A stretch of DNA of 64,000 nucleotides from Megaustenia siamemsis (lineage: Eukaryota; Mollusca; Gastropoda; Stylommatophora; Ariophantidae), in the NCBI GenBank assembly GCA_032433765.1, contig JAVIAB010000160.1, positions 38,342,223 to 38,406,222 on the forward strand. The letters run 5' to 3'. Shown piece by piece: positions 1-9,741 of this stretch. Each line of letters opens with the position of its first letter. Positions within the stretch are counted from its first letter, which is position 1. Under the pieces are notes generated by a model that was given only the letters and a program-made list of their open reading frames with translations, was not told where the DNA came from and ran no database searches. Both the position numbers and the translations under genes were made by a program.

Positions 1-3
1 AAA

Positions 4-95
4 CAAAAATTAACAATTATTAATGTTATCAAACAAATTAAAACATTATGTTATTAAACAAATTAAAACATTATGTTATTAAACAAATAATAACA
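4..95. repeat. AT-rich 25-bp tandem repeat at window edge
   Basis: Two perfect 25-bp units (34-58 and 59-83) are preceded by a degenerate unit and followed by a partial one. The unit contains ACATTATGTTATTAAA. The array may continue to the left of the window. Confidence 0.8.
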
Positions 96-514
96 GGCTA
101 GCATGGCATGAACCAGCTCTGGCGATCTCTTTCATAGCCTATTAAACATAACACAATGCAACGGTCTAACTCAACAGATAATGTTACTCTTAAGTTTAAG
201 TTTCTTGCATTGAAGGCGACTGGGGGGCGGAATGCATCCGTACAATTTATGGATCCAGGCCGTGTAATTGACTTCGCACACGTAAATCTTACTTCCAATA
301 GGAGGTTCTCATATTTTAGGAACATTGGAGCACCAATGGATGTGTTCGGAGTGCAGTGATGTTGATCCCAGCATAATATAACATAAGTTTTAACTAACAT
401 TTAGTTTAGCATTGTTAGGCCTTTCAATGGACAATTAAGCTGTAACATAACTACATCATTCTTATGGGAATGAACGTCGCTATCTGCATAAGCACAGCCA
501 TCTTTAATTTTACT
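96..514. other. Unassigned stretch; small open frame not recognised
   Basis: A 67-codon open frame (156-359, +) has no motif I recognise, and the opposite strand is open over the same DNA. The segment ends with a short motif (328-384) that recurs at 24917 and 29499, so at least its right part is probably dispersed-repeat DNA. Confidence 0.4.
328..384 (+). repeat. Short dispersed repeat motif, copy 1
   Basis: Core TTCGGAGTGCAGTGATG followed by TTGATCC and an ATAA/ACATAA-rich tail. Closely similar DNA occurs at 24917-24957, just after a LINE 3' end, and at 29499-29539. It could be the 3' tail of a retrotransposon family. Confidence 0.55.
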
Positions 515-678
515 AAGGCCTGTTGGCTGAGAGGGAAATCCCGAAATCACCCAAAACTTATGACGTCTTCAGCCTTGCGAGCTATAGACGGCTGGCGTAA
601 TTTTGCCCATAACTGTCCCTGCTCGCAATGCTGAAAACGTCACAAGCTTTGTGTGATTCCTTCCAGCCTGCTGGCCTT
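515..678. repeat. Imperfect palindrome, MITE-like hairpin
   Basis: The left arm (515-582) begins AAGGCC and ends TGACGTCTTCAGCCTTGCGAGC-like. The right arm (621-678) is its inverted complement, starting GCTCGCAATGCTGAAAACGT and ending GGCCTT. The inner ~22 bp pair with two mismatches. The outer part pairs after a ~12-bp gap in the right arm. The loop is 38 bp. A short, non-coding, nearly palindromic element is typical of foldback MITEs, but no target duplication was identified. Confidence 0.6.
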
Positions 679-936
679 ATTGATACTATAAATAGCTTGC
701 TTCAAACCGTGGTCCAATAAAAAAAAAGGTCATTGTGGAAGCTCGGGATAAAATGAGACAACTGGTGGTTCCGCTTTTACCGAAGCACCAACTGGGAAAC
801 CGAATAAAGAAAGCTTGAGTGCCATTTTCTTGAAAGCTCAAATAAATTTAAATGTGATCCGTTGTTGCAGGCCCCTACAAGTTTGGGGCCTTTAAGCCGG
901 TTCCTACACTTGACTTTTTGACTAATCAGGCACTGA
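679..936. other. Unassigned stretch
   Basis: No gene is visible. It contains a TATAAATAG string near 688 and a small GGCCCC/GGGGCC hairpin at 870-890, neither linked to an open frame. Confidence 0.3.
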
Positions 937-1290
937 ATAATGACAGGAAACAGCTTAAGGGACAGAGTAAGAAACACTGACCTGAGGAAGAAACTCGAAA
1001 TTGAACCAGCCATCGAATACATAAAGAAACAACAGATAATTGGTTCGGCCACATAACAAGACAAAAAGAACTAACAATGAACCAAAGAGCCATAAACAAA
1101 CGCTACGAAAACGCCAGATTAAGAGGAAGACTGAGAAAGAGATGGATAAAGGGAATACTAGAGTCACTAGGAGAAATAACATCAGAAAAGGCCAACAGAA
1201 GAGCGAAGAATCGCAGATTGTTTCTCCCCTCGACGCCAACGGCAGCAGAGGAAGGATAGAAGAAGAAGAAGAAGGCACTGATTGGAAACG
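937..1290 (+). mobile_element. Truncated LINE 3' end (family F)
   Basis: The + strand translates, with a frameshift near 1040-1077, as a degraded C-terminus of a non-LTR retrotransposon polyprotein. It reads SLRDRVRNTDLRKKL, then a WFGH block, then RGRLRKRWI, and ends in a (GAA)n run at 1256-1278. The order 'DRVRNTD, WFGH, basic RGR/RKRW block, simple-repeat tail' is the usual distal end of such elements. No reverse transcriptase or endonuclease region is attached. Overlapping minus-strand open frames are shadows of this basic, purine-rich strand. Confidence 0.7.
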
Positions 1291-1484
1291 AAGACTTTGA
1301 TAATCTAAGAGAAATAACCTACAAGCACTCACAGAGACATAACTGTGATTCAGTGGATTCAGTCACAATGAGGCAGACAGGTTGGAAAATGAAGGTGGTG
1401 AAGTACACCAGCCAGATACAAGTATAATTTATGAGGAATCAAATAGGTTTGTCAGGAACAAATATATGGACAAATGGAATACAC

Positions 1485-1835
1485 CAGGGTTACCAGATTA
1501 AAGGATGCCTTCCATCAGCTCAACAGAAAAGAACAAGTAACAATTTTTAGACTCCCAACAGACCACAGCAGATTAACGTATCACCTCTTCAACACACTAA
1601 GGATATGAACATCTGATGAATTGACTGTGCCACAGGCTAAATGACTGTTGAATATCTACTACAATCATGCCCAACATATAATGAACAAAGGATTCTCTTG
1701 AAGACATCACCGGTACCATATCGGGACAAGCTGTATGGTGGTGACGTCACTAGCCTTGAGCTGATGTAAGCTCTCCTCGAACTAATTAATATTGACGTCT
1801 GGAGGTGTACGCACAAGAATTGCCGGCATGGGTAG
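1485..1835 (+). mobile_element. LINE C-terminal remnant, cysteine-motif type
   Basis: After several stops and a frame change, the + strand reads RKEQVTIFRL, TDHSRLTYHLF and, from about 1645, TVEYLLQSCPTYNEQR. This resembles the end of jockey-like non-LTR polyproteins, where a 'FRLRTGH..L' block is followed by a cysteine cluster and 'T.EHLLQSCP'. The first cysteines of that cluster are lost here. It is a dead fragment. The match is from memory of the family pattern, not a search. Confidence 0.6.
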
Positions 1836-1908
1836 CAACATGTAATTATCGTTGATGTTATCAAAGCTGCGGTAGGTCAACGTAAGTGTAACTGTTGCAA
1901 AGATTAAT

Positions 1909-1912
1909 GTAA

Positions 1913-1950
<38 letters not shown>

Positions 1951-2148
1951 GAGAAAGAGAGGTAGAGAGATAGGGAGAGATAGGGAGAGATAGAGATAGA
2001 TAAAGAGATAGAGAGAGATAGATAGAGAGAGATAAAGAGAGATAGAGAGATAAATATATATATATATATATATATATAGATAGATAGATAGATAGATAGA
2101 TATATATATAGAAAGATAGAGAGATAGAGAGAGATAGAGAGAAATAGT

Positions 2149-2182
<34 letters not shown>

Positions 2183-2193
2183 AAGATAGAGAG

Positions 2194-2236
<43 letters not shown>
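1909..2236 (+). repeat. Compound GA / GATA / TA microsatellite
   Basis: (GA)n passes into (GATA)n and GAGATA repeats, with a central (TA)n at 2053-2079 and a second (GATA) run. The long serine/leucine/tyrosine-only minus-strand open frames here are artefacts of the simple sequence. Confidence 0.95.
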
Positions 2237-2239
2237 ATA

Positions 2240-2590
2240 AATAGACTCAACAGCACAGACACAAAATACAGCATGACAATTAACATCAACAAAACAGAAG
2301 TCATGAATATCGCAAGAGAAACATAAAATAAACATAAAAATAGACGGCAGACAACTACAACAAGTAGAGGAATTCAATTATCTAGGAAGTCTAGTGGCAA
2401 ACGACAATTCACAAACAGCAGAAATAGACTCTAGATGCAACAAAACAGGTCAAATCATTGAGCAGCTATTGCCACTATTGTCCAACAAGGAAATAACTGA
2501 AGAGGCAAAACGGGCACTCTACAATACAATGTTCATCCCAACGTTGTGCTACCAAAAGACCGCAAATTATATCTCCCATCGACGTTGAAA
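2240..2590 (+). mobile_element. LINE fragment, region after the RT catalytic core
   Basis: The + strand encodes INIKKTEVMNIA-like residues. After a frameshift it reads IDGRQLQQVEEFNYLGSLVAND, then a ..EEAKRALYNTMFIPTL.. stretch. 'KTEVM' and 'QVEEFNYLGS' are signatures of the segment just downstream of the YADD box in non-LTR reverse transcriptases. Both ends are truncated, and the left end abuts the microsatellite. Confidence 0.7.
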
Positions 2591-2771
2591 GGCAAATGAA
2601 GGAAAGAAGAAGAAGAGGCAAGAGAGTGTTACTGTCGTTGCAACAATATAGAGGGCAGTTGGCATCAGATGTCAAGGTCACATTTAAAAAGAAAGCATAA
2701 CTTATCTTCGTTATAATTTGTCACATAATTTGAATGTCGTCACTTCAAAATGTAAGTGTCCTTGTTCCAGC
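2591..2771. other. Unassigned spacer
   Basis: A GAA-rich start (2597-2616) may be the tail of the preceding LINE fragment. The remainder shows nothing recognisable. Confidence 0.3.
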
Positions 2772-3455
2772 ATTGAGTGCCGTCTCCCTATCAAAGGTTG
2801 GCTACCATGAAGCGCCATTCCACTGTGTCTCTTGTTTTGATGGTGCAGATTGTAATAAGTTGACTTGTCCATCTTTTGATGTTACTCGTCCATGTTAGTC
2901 TTCGTCTGCCTCTGCCTCTTTTACCTTGTATTTTGCCTTCCAATATTACTTTATTAAGGTGTTGTGTTTTTTTTAACATGCCCCCAAAATTTCATTTGTT
3001 TTGTTCTAATTGTGTTTAGTTGTTCTCTTTTTATTTTTAATTGTTTTAAAACTTCATCGGTTGATTTCTTTTCCTTCCATCCATTACTACCTATTCTTCT
3101 ATAAATTAACATTTCAAAGGCTTCAATTTTCTGTTCATTTTTCTTATCTAATGTCCATGTTTCTGCACCATACATGAAGATTGAGAAGATGTAATATTTT
3201 GCTATTATTAGTTTTAGCCCTGGTGTTAATTGTTTTGATATTAGTATATTTTTCATGGCATTAAAATTACTTTTTGCATTTTTTTTTGGTGTTTTATTTC
3301 AGTTGTACATTTTCCATCACTGATTATAGTATGTCCCAGGTAGTTGTAGTTCTGAACTGTCTCCAGATGTATTCCTTCAACTTTCATATTTATTTGTAGG
3401 TCTTGAGAATTTTCTTTGTTTATGATCATAATCCTTGTTCCAACATGTTATACCT
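2772..3455 (-). mobile_element. Truncated LINE 3' end, family A
   Basis: Read on the minus strand from about 3455, the order is KVEGIHLETVQNYNYLG, ISDGKCTTEI, then (3256-2954) YGAETWTLDKK, IEAFEMLIYRRIG, KFWGHVKK. After a frameshift come EGKIQGKRGRGRRRL and WRFMVANL. The 3' terminus GAGACGGCACTC is shared by family A copies at 7430, 9040, 24345 and 37022. Stops and frameshifts make it non-functional. The 22-bp array starts immediately beyond its 5' end. Confidence 0.85.
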
Positions 3456-3465
3456 CTGGCCCTAG

Positions 3466-5826
3466 GATGTTAGCGTCTCTATCCTAAGATGTCAGTGTCT
3501 CTACGATAAGATGTCAGTGTCTCTACGATAAGATGTCAGTGTCTCTACGATAAGATGTCATTGTCTCTATGATAAGATGTCAGTGTCTCTACGATAAGAT
3601 GTCAGTGTCTCTACGATAAGATGTCAGTGTCTCTACGATAAGATGTCAGTGTCTCTACGATAAGATGTCAGTGTCTCTACGATAAGATGTCAGTGTCTCT
3701 ACGATAAGATGTCAGTGTCTCTATGACAAGATATCAGTGTCTCTACAAGATGTCAGTGTCTCTACAAGATGTCAATGTCTCTATGATAAGATGTCAGTGT
3801 TCTATGATAAGATGTCAATGTCTATATGACAAGATGAAGTGTCTCTACAAGAAGTCAATGTCTTTATGATAAGATGTCAGTGTTCTATGATAAGATATCA
3901 ATGTCTCTATGACAATATGTCAGTGTTTCTACAAGATGTCAATGTCTCTATTATAAGATGTCAGTGTTTCTACAAGATGTCAAAGTCTCTACGACAAAAA
4001 GAAGTGTCTCTACAAGATGTCAGTGTCTCTATGATAAGATGAAGTGTCTCTACAAGATGTCAGTGTCTCTATGATAAGATGAAGTGTCTCTACAAGATGT
4101 CAGTGTCTCTATGATAAGATGAAGTGTCTCTACAAGATGTCAGTGTCTTTATGATAAGATGTCAGTGTTCTATGATAAGATATCAATGTCTCTATGACAA
4201 TATGTCAGTGTTTCTACAAGATGTCAATGTCTCTATTATAAGATGTCAGTGTCTCTACAAGATGTCAGTGTCTCTATGATAAGATGTCAATGTCTATATG
4301 ACAAGATGAAGTGTCTCTACGAGATGTCAGTGTCTCTATGATAAGATGTCAGTGTCTCTACGAGATGTCAAAGTCTGTACGACAATATGTCAATGTCTCT
4401 ATGACAAGATGTCAGTGTCTCTACACGATGTCAGTGTCTTTATAATAAGATGTCTGTGTTCAATGATAAGATGTCAATGTCTCTACGACAAGATGTCAGT
4501 GTCTCTACAAAATGTCAGTGTCTCTATGATAAGATGTCAATGTCTCTACGAGATGTCAAAGTCTTTAACACAAGACGGCAATGTCTCTATGATAAGATGG
4601 CAATGTCTCTATGGCAAGATGTCAGTGTCTCTACAAGATTTCAGTGTCTCTATGATAAGATATCAGTGTCTCTACAAGATGTCAAAGTTTCTATGATAAG
4701 ATGTCAGTGTTCTATGATAAGATATCAATGTCTCTATGACAATATGTCAGTGTTTCTACAAGATGCCAAAGTCTCTACGACAAGATGTCAATGTCTCTAA
4801 GATAAGACGTCAGTGTCTCTACGACAAGATGTCAATGTTTCTATGATAAGATGTCAATGTCTCTACGACAAGATGTCAATGTCTCTATGACAATATGTCA
4901 GTGTTTCTACAAGATGTCAAAGTCTCTACGACAAGATGTCAATGTCTCTAAGATAATATGTCAGTGTTCTATTATAAGATGTCAATGTCTCTTTGACAAT
5001 ATGTCAGTGTCTCTACAAGATGTCAACGTCTCTACGACAAGATGTCAATGTCTCTATGATAAGACGTCAGTGTCTCTACAAGATGTCAACGTCTCTACGA
5101 CAAGATGTCAATGTCTCTATGATAAGACGTCAGTGTCTCTACAAGATGTCAACGTCTCTACGACAAGATGTCAATGTCTCTATGATAAGATGTCAATGTC
5201 TCTACGACAAGATGTCAATGTCTCTACGACAAGATGTCAATGTCTCTATGATAAGATGTCAATGTCTCTACGACAAGATATCAACGTCTCTACGACAAGA
5301 TGTCAATGTCTCTACGACAAGATGTCAATGTCTCTACGACAAGATGTCAATGTCTCTACGACAAGATATCAACGTCTCTACGACAAGATGTCAATGTCTC
5401 TACGACAAGATGTCAATGTCTCTATGATAAGATGTCAATGTCTCTACGACAAGATATCAACGTCTCTACGACAAGATGTCAATGTCTCTACGACAAGATG
5501 TCAATGTCTCTACAACAAGATGTCAATGTCTCTACGACAAGATATCAATGTCTCTACGACAAGATGTCAATGTCTCTACGACAAGATGTCAGTGTCTCTA
5601 CGACAAGATGTCAGTGTCTCTACGACAAGATGTCAGTGTCTCTACGACAAGATGTCAGTGTCTCTACGACAAGATGTCAGTGTCTCTACGACAAGATATC
5701 AGTGTCTCTACGACAAGATATCAGTGTCTGTACGACAAGATATCAATGTCTCTATGACAAGATGTCAGTGTCTCTACGACAAGATGTCAGTGTCTCTACG
5801 ACAAGATGTCAATGTCTCTAGAACAA
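3466..5826 (+). repeat. 22-bp minisatellite array (~107 units)
   Basis: The unit core is GATGTCAATGTCTCTACGAC, 22 bp when full length; shortened ~17-19-bp units lacking the GATAA/GACAA part are interspersed at 3735-4760. Left units carry CAGTGTCTC...GATAAG. The right half (from ~4850) is dominated by CAATGTCTC...GACAAG and is more homogeneous. Because 22 is not a multiple of three, all three + frames stay open in relay, giving false proteins of up to 336 residues. Confidence 0.97.
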
Positions 5827-6075
5827 GTTATCGTTGTAATTATCATCATAACAAAATATAAGATGTTTTTTTTCCCACGTGTTCTTTGTTGTTCTGACTG
5901 CTGTCTGCTTTTGTTTGCCGTACGATTTTTCAGCGGCTTTTTTATTTTTAACGCGTTAAAGATGCAGATTGCGTTGCATTGTGTTTTACATCAAACTGCC
6001 GCCTTTGAGCTCAGACATACGATTATAACACACTCGTTCTGATAAATGAAACACTGTATATTTGTAAAACAGACT
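5827..6075. other. Unassigned spacer
   Basis: T-rich unique-looking DNA. I see no gene, repeat unit or tRNA-like box. Confidence 0.3.
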
Positions 6076-6270
6076 ATAGGAGAAGTAACGAATGATAGGA
6101 GTAAGAGGTATGTTTTACAACACTCAGAAAAAAATGACAAATAAACAACAGAAGAAAACAAAGAACAATATATGGCCCGAAAGAGGATCGAACACTGGCA
6201 CTGCGCCTGCCGCAAGAAGCCGAACGTTAGTTCAACACTGCCACTCAGCTAACTAAAAAATTAGCTATCG
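6076..6270 (-). mobile_element. tRNA-headed SINE, family F6
   Basis: On the minus strand an A-box-like AGCTGAGTGGCAGTG (near 6245) is followed by a B-box-like GTGTTCGATCCT (near 6190). A T-rich body then ends in CTGAGTG-TGTAA-ACATACCTCTT. The same body and tail occur at 6535-6640 (minus) and 22285-22475 (plus), which defines the family. The head resembles a tRNA gene but no clean cloverleaf is evident. Confidence 0.7.
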
Positions 6271-6534
6271 TGGACGATGTCTTTCACGCAGGTGTTCTCA
6301 TGACTGTAGCATAGGGTTAAAATCACAACTCGGGAATAAATTGTGTTTCTGTACTTTCCTATTAAGACAAGTCTCCTGGTAGGGCTGAATACTTATGTTG
6401 CAGACAAACATTTATTGGACGAAACTGCACGAATAATAGTTTCCAGTGGTTTTTTTTTTTTTTTATACTGGAGACAAATAATAATAAATGAATATTATTA
6501 TAGAGGAAAACTTCCGAGGCGATAATTCAGGGAA
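6271..6534. other. Unassigned spacer
   Basis: Includes a T14 run near 6450. No gene seen. Confidence 0.3.
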
Positions 6535-6640
6535 TCATAGGAGGAAGATGTATGTTTTACAGCACTCAGATAAAAATGACAAATAAACAACAGAAAAACA
6601 AAACAAAGAACAATTTATGGTCCGAAACAGGATCGAACCA
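6535..6640 (-). mobile_element. SINE family F6, head-truncated copy
   Basis: The minus strand carries the B-box remnant (GTTCGATCCTGTTTCGG), the T-rich body and the ACATACATCTTCC tail of the copy at 6076. The A box is missing. Confidence 0.65.
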
Positions 6641-6710
6641 GTATAGGAGAAGTAAACAAAAATTGGTTAACTCTTGTTCTGGAACATTTCTTTTGCCCGT
6701 AGACAAGGAA

Positions 6711-6829
6711 GGTGTATGTTGACCAGGCCTGTCTCAATGAGCTGGAAGAGTTAGATCTGGCAGTGTGATCACGTGTGCTAAGACCCAGCCTTCCAACTCA
6801 CCGAGACCAGCAAATCTTCACACTCACAT
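6711..6829. repeat. Imperfect inverted repeat (~50-bp arms)
   Basis: The left arm contains CTGTCTCAATGAGCTGGAAG. The right arm contains its diverged inverted complement CTTCCAACTCACCGAGACCAG. The spacer is ~16 bp around GTGATCACGTGTG. It may be a decayed MITE. Confidence 0.45.
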
Positions 6830-7107
6830 CCGTCTCATAGTTTGACAACATCAATATGCGTCTTTAGCGTTGTTTTCTGTTTCCAATGTAAAATTGAAGT
6901 TTTCAATGAAAAACACCATCAACCTTTTATAACCAGCGTGCTACTGGCGTCATGAAAATTATTATTCTTTTTTCGTCGATCCCTGAAATACACTGTGTAT
7001 GTAACTTTCTTCTTTCTCGCAGATTGTTTGGTCTAAATAAGTAATAGTTATTTTTCTTAAAAGTCAAATATGAAAATACAGAGGCAGTCATGTATATATG
7101 TGTATAT
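6830..7107. other. Unassigned spacer
   Basis: AT-rich, with no recognisable feature. Confidence 0.3.
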
Positions 7108-7305
7108 ACGTGATCCCAACCGACGGCTTCAGGGTTTACCCAGCCGTAAATGGGTACCGGATTTTTTTCTGGGAAAGTAAAGTGGCACGGGCGTAATACC
7201 GACCACATTACCCAAAAATCATGTGTTGAAGGTCTGTAAAATGTATGGTCACTAACACCATATTCCCTACACGCCACTTGGCGTGACGTTAGCTCTTTAC
7301 TTACC
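7108..7305 (+). mobile_element. SINE-1, 5'-truncated copy
   Basis: Begins inside the B box (GATCCCAACCGACGGCTTC). It retains the shared core (AAATGGGTACCGGATTTTT, CTGGGAAAGTAAAG), the CGGGCGTAATACCGACCACA block and the CGCCACTTGGCGTGACG end. Full-length relatives lie at 27505, 39670 (minus), 42438 and 52405. Confidence 0.85.
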
Positions 7306-7424
7306 TTTTACTGATTCTAATATAAACTAGGAATGGACGACAAGCAAAATTAAATGATAGCGAGAATAATTAAAAGATGACAAACAGCAAAGTTTAGAAT
7401 CAGCTAGATTTAAACAAGTCAACA

Positions 7425-7650
7425 AAAAAAAAAAAAACGAACTGCTTAACACAATTTGAAAAAGACAACTGAAATTGTTGGGACAGTTGAAGAGATAAAT
7501 TACCGTACTTAAGGTCATCTTGGAAGAGAAAGTACAAGGTAGATGAGGCAGAGGCAAACCAAGACTAATGTGGACTGATTACATCAAAGGATGAACCATG
7601 GTTGCAAGTCTTCAATGTGGAGACGGCACCAAATGAATGAATGAGAATGA
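7425..7650 (+). mobile_element. Truncated LINE 3' end, family A
   Basis: Contains the terminal portion only: AACTGCTTAACACAATTTG, a KLLGQLKR-like block, then GKVQGR*GRGKPRL, and the GTGGAGACGGCACC terminus followed by a degraded (GAAT)n tail. Several stops are present. It matches 24650-24900 closely. Confidence 0.75.
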
Positions 7651-8614
7651 TTTAGAGCAACAGAAGACACGGAAGGCAGATGCGAAGGTCCTTGAGGAGC
7701 CAGGAAAGTAAGATTTGAAAAGGAAGCAGAGTTTGTGTTATTGTGAGCTGGAAATTCTAAAAACAAAGCATTTCTACAAGAGTGTCTCTAGTTTAAGCTC
7801 TGACAACAAAAATGTGGTACATAAACTTAACTTGACGTCGGAGACTGAGAACCTGAATGGGACATTAGTTTTCGTCAGAGAATTGTGAATCCCAGCTGAG
7901 TCAATGGTGATCGAAGAGGAAGATAAAGGTTTATAACGATTACAAAGAGAAGAAAAAAAACATTTAAGCATTCTATGACATAACAAAAAATAGAATGAAT
8001 CAACCTTGCTAATAAGGCTAGACTAGATACACCAACGTTCCGATTTTAAGTAGTTCTCAACATGGTTCTTATAACTGTTCCAAAAATTAAGGTGAAAAAA
8101 AAACAGTAAAAAGTAAAATAAAAAACAAAAACAAAAAAAAACGTAAAATTAGTACCACAAAGTATTAAAATGCAAGAGCGACTTATGTTAATTGAAAGAT
8201 TGCATTGTTACTCATCGCAATGATTATTTACAATTTATCTACACGAAAAAAAATAGCTTTCGAAATGTGTGAATTCAAACTTGTCAAATATTACGTAACC
8301 TAGACGTAAGAAGAGTTAGACTTATCAGCCACCTTCAGCAGATCAATGCTTTAATAGTTTCTGATGAACAAGTACGACAACGAGTTTGAGCAAGAAATAA
8401 TAGTATCAGTGAGTTGCAACAACGGTAGCTCCCAAAATAGATGTCTGTAACAAAAAACAGCTTTACACACTTCAATGCAATCATTCAGATAAAAAAATTA
8501 AAAAAAATAAATAAATAAACTGCAACTTTGTTTAGTTCAATGGGGAAAATAAACAGAACATCAAAGTTTACTTCCAATATTAATTTAGATCGAGGCTCTT
8601 GAACTGCGCTTATA
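7651..8614. other. Unassigned ~960 bp
   Basis: AT-rich with several A-runs (8090-8145, 8495-8515). Only short unconvincing frames are open. I see no tRNA-like boxes or retrotransposon motifs. Confidence 0.35.
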
Positions 8615-8997
8615 TAAATCTAGGAGGCTAAGGCGCGCCTCACAGCACCAGAGCTGGAAGTTGTCAGGGATCCACAGCTGATGGCTTGCGCCAGGATCGG
8701 TGAACCAGAAACATCCAGACCCTGCTCCACCTCTCCGTGGTGCCTCTAGTAACAGACTAACCTGTCTAATCTGGCCAAGTTAGCAGGAATCGAAGAGGGA
8801 AGACAACCCGGTACTCAAAAATGTCGTGCTGAATCCGTATGTGTTGGGCCGAAAAGCGCAAATATAACAGTGTTACACTGCAAACCACAACACAACGCAG
8901 AGACGTCAACATAACGTCCTTTTAAGGGCGGATGACGAAGAGGAATTCTACAGTCTAACTCATAATTCTAGAATACTTTAATCATCGGGCGAACGAA
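8615..8997 (+). repeat. Dispersed repeat R, copy 1
   Basis: Aligns along its whole length with 40216-40605. Both contain GAGCTGGAAGTTGT, GCTTGCGCCAGGATCGGTGA, CTCTCCGTGGTG, AATGTCGTGCTGAA, GTGTTGGGCCGAAA and CATCGGGCGAACG, with small indels. Further relatives are at 9591-9741 (minus), 15160-15415 (minus) and 36437-36530. The minus strand of the 40-kb copy is open for 100 codons, but no known domain is evident and other copies are not open. Element class unknown. Confidence 0.85.
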
Positions 8998-9039
8998 AGC
9001 AAGAAAGCAAGCATATAAATATTAGTATTATTCTTCGAT

Positions 9040-9480
9040 TTCCATCAGATGCATGGTGCAGAATAAATGGACATTAGACAAAGAAAACAGAACAGAAAAT
9101 TAAAGCCTTTGAAATGTGGATATATAGAAGAATAGGAAGAATTGGATGGAAGGAAAAGAAAGGAAATGATGAAGTCTTAAAACAACTAAATATGAAAATA
9201 GAACTACTAACCACAATTCAAACAAGACAAATTAGATGTTTGGGTATGTTAAAAGACACAGCAGCATTCTGAAAGTAACATTGGAAGGGAAAATACAAGG
9301 TAAAAGAGGCTGAGACAGACCAAGACTAACATGAACGAGTAACATCAAAACTTAGAAAAGTCAGCCTGTGACAACATGCACTATCAAAGCAAGGAGCAGA
9401 GAGAATTGGCGCTCCATAGTAGCCAACCTTCGATGGTTGTTGAGACGGTACGCAATGATGATTTACATCCGATACAGAAC
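9040..9480 (+). mobile_element. Truncated LINE 3' end, family A
   Basis: Starts in the 'GAE*WTLDKEN' region. It continues through IEAFEMW-like YRRIGRIGW, LKQLNMKIELLTTIQTRQI and a degraded GRPRL block to the terminus WRSIVANLRW and GAGACGG. It ends in GCAATGATGA, a remnant of the family tail. It lacks everything upstream of the C-terminal domain. Confidence 0.8.
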
Positions 9481-9590
9481 TACAAGCTTATCTCACAAAA
9501 TAAAGTCTTTATCTCTGGACCAGTGGAAATCGTCTTATTAACAAAAAATGCAACAAAAGTGATTTCTCCTATGCGCTCACTAAATGACAA

Positions 9591-9741
9591 CTCTTCTTCA
9601 TCGTCCGTTCATAAAAGGACGCATAGATGAGCTGTGTTGTAGTTTACAGCAAACTGCGAGGCTTGCGCCCTTGCGATCGAACACGCCCCTCTTCAGCATA
9701 ACATTTTTGAATACTGAGGTGCCTTTCCTTCGATTTCCGCT
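9591..9741 (-). repeat. Dispersed repeat R, truncated inverted copy
   Basis: The + strand here matches the reverse complement of R: CTTCATCGTCCGTTCATAAA, then TGTGTTGTAGTTTACAGCAA, then GCGCC, CTTCAGCATAACATTTTTGA and CTTTCCTTCGAT. R then runs without a break into the 40-bp array at the position where R carries CTTGGCCAGACTAG...GGTTAG. Confidence 0.65.

Noticed and set aside
4851..5861. 336-codon frame (and overlapping frames) in the 22-bp array
   Set aside because: The unit is 22 bp, so each frame is visited in turn; no start context, homology or conserved residue pattern.
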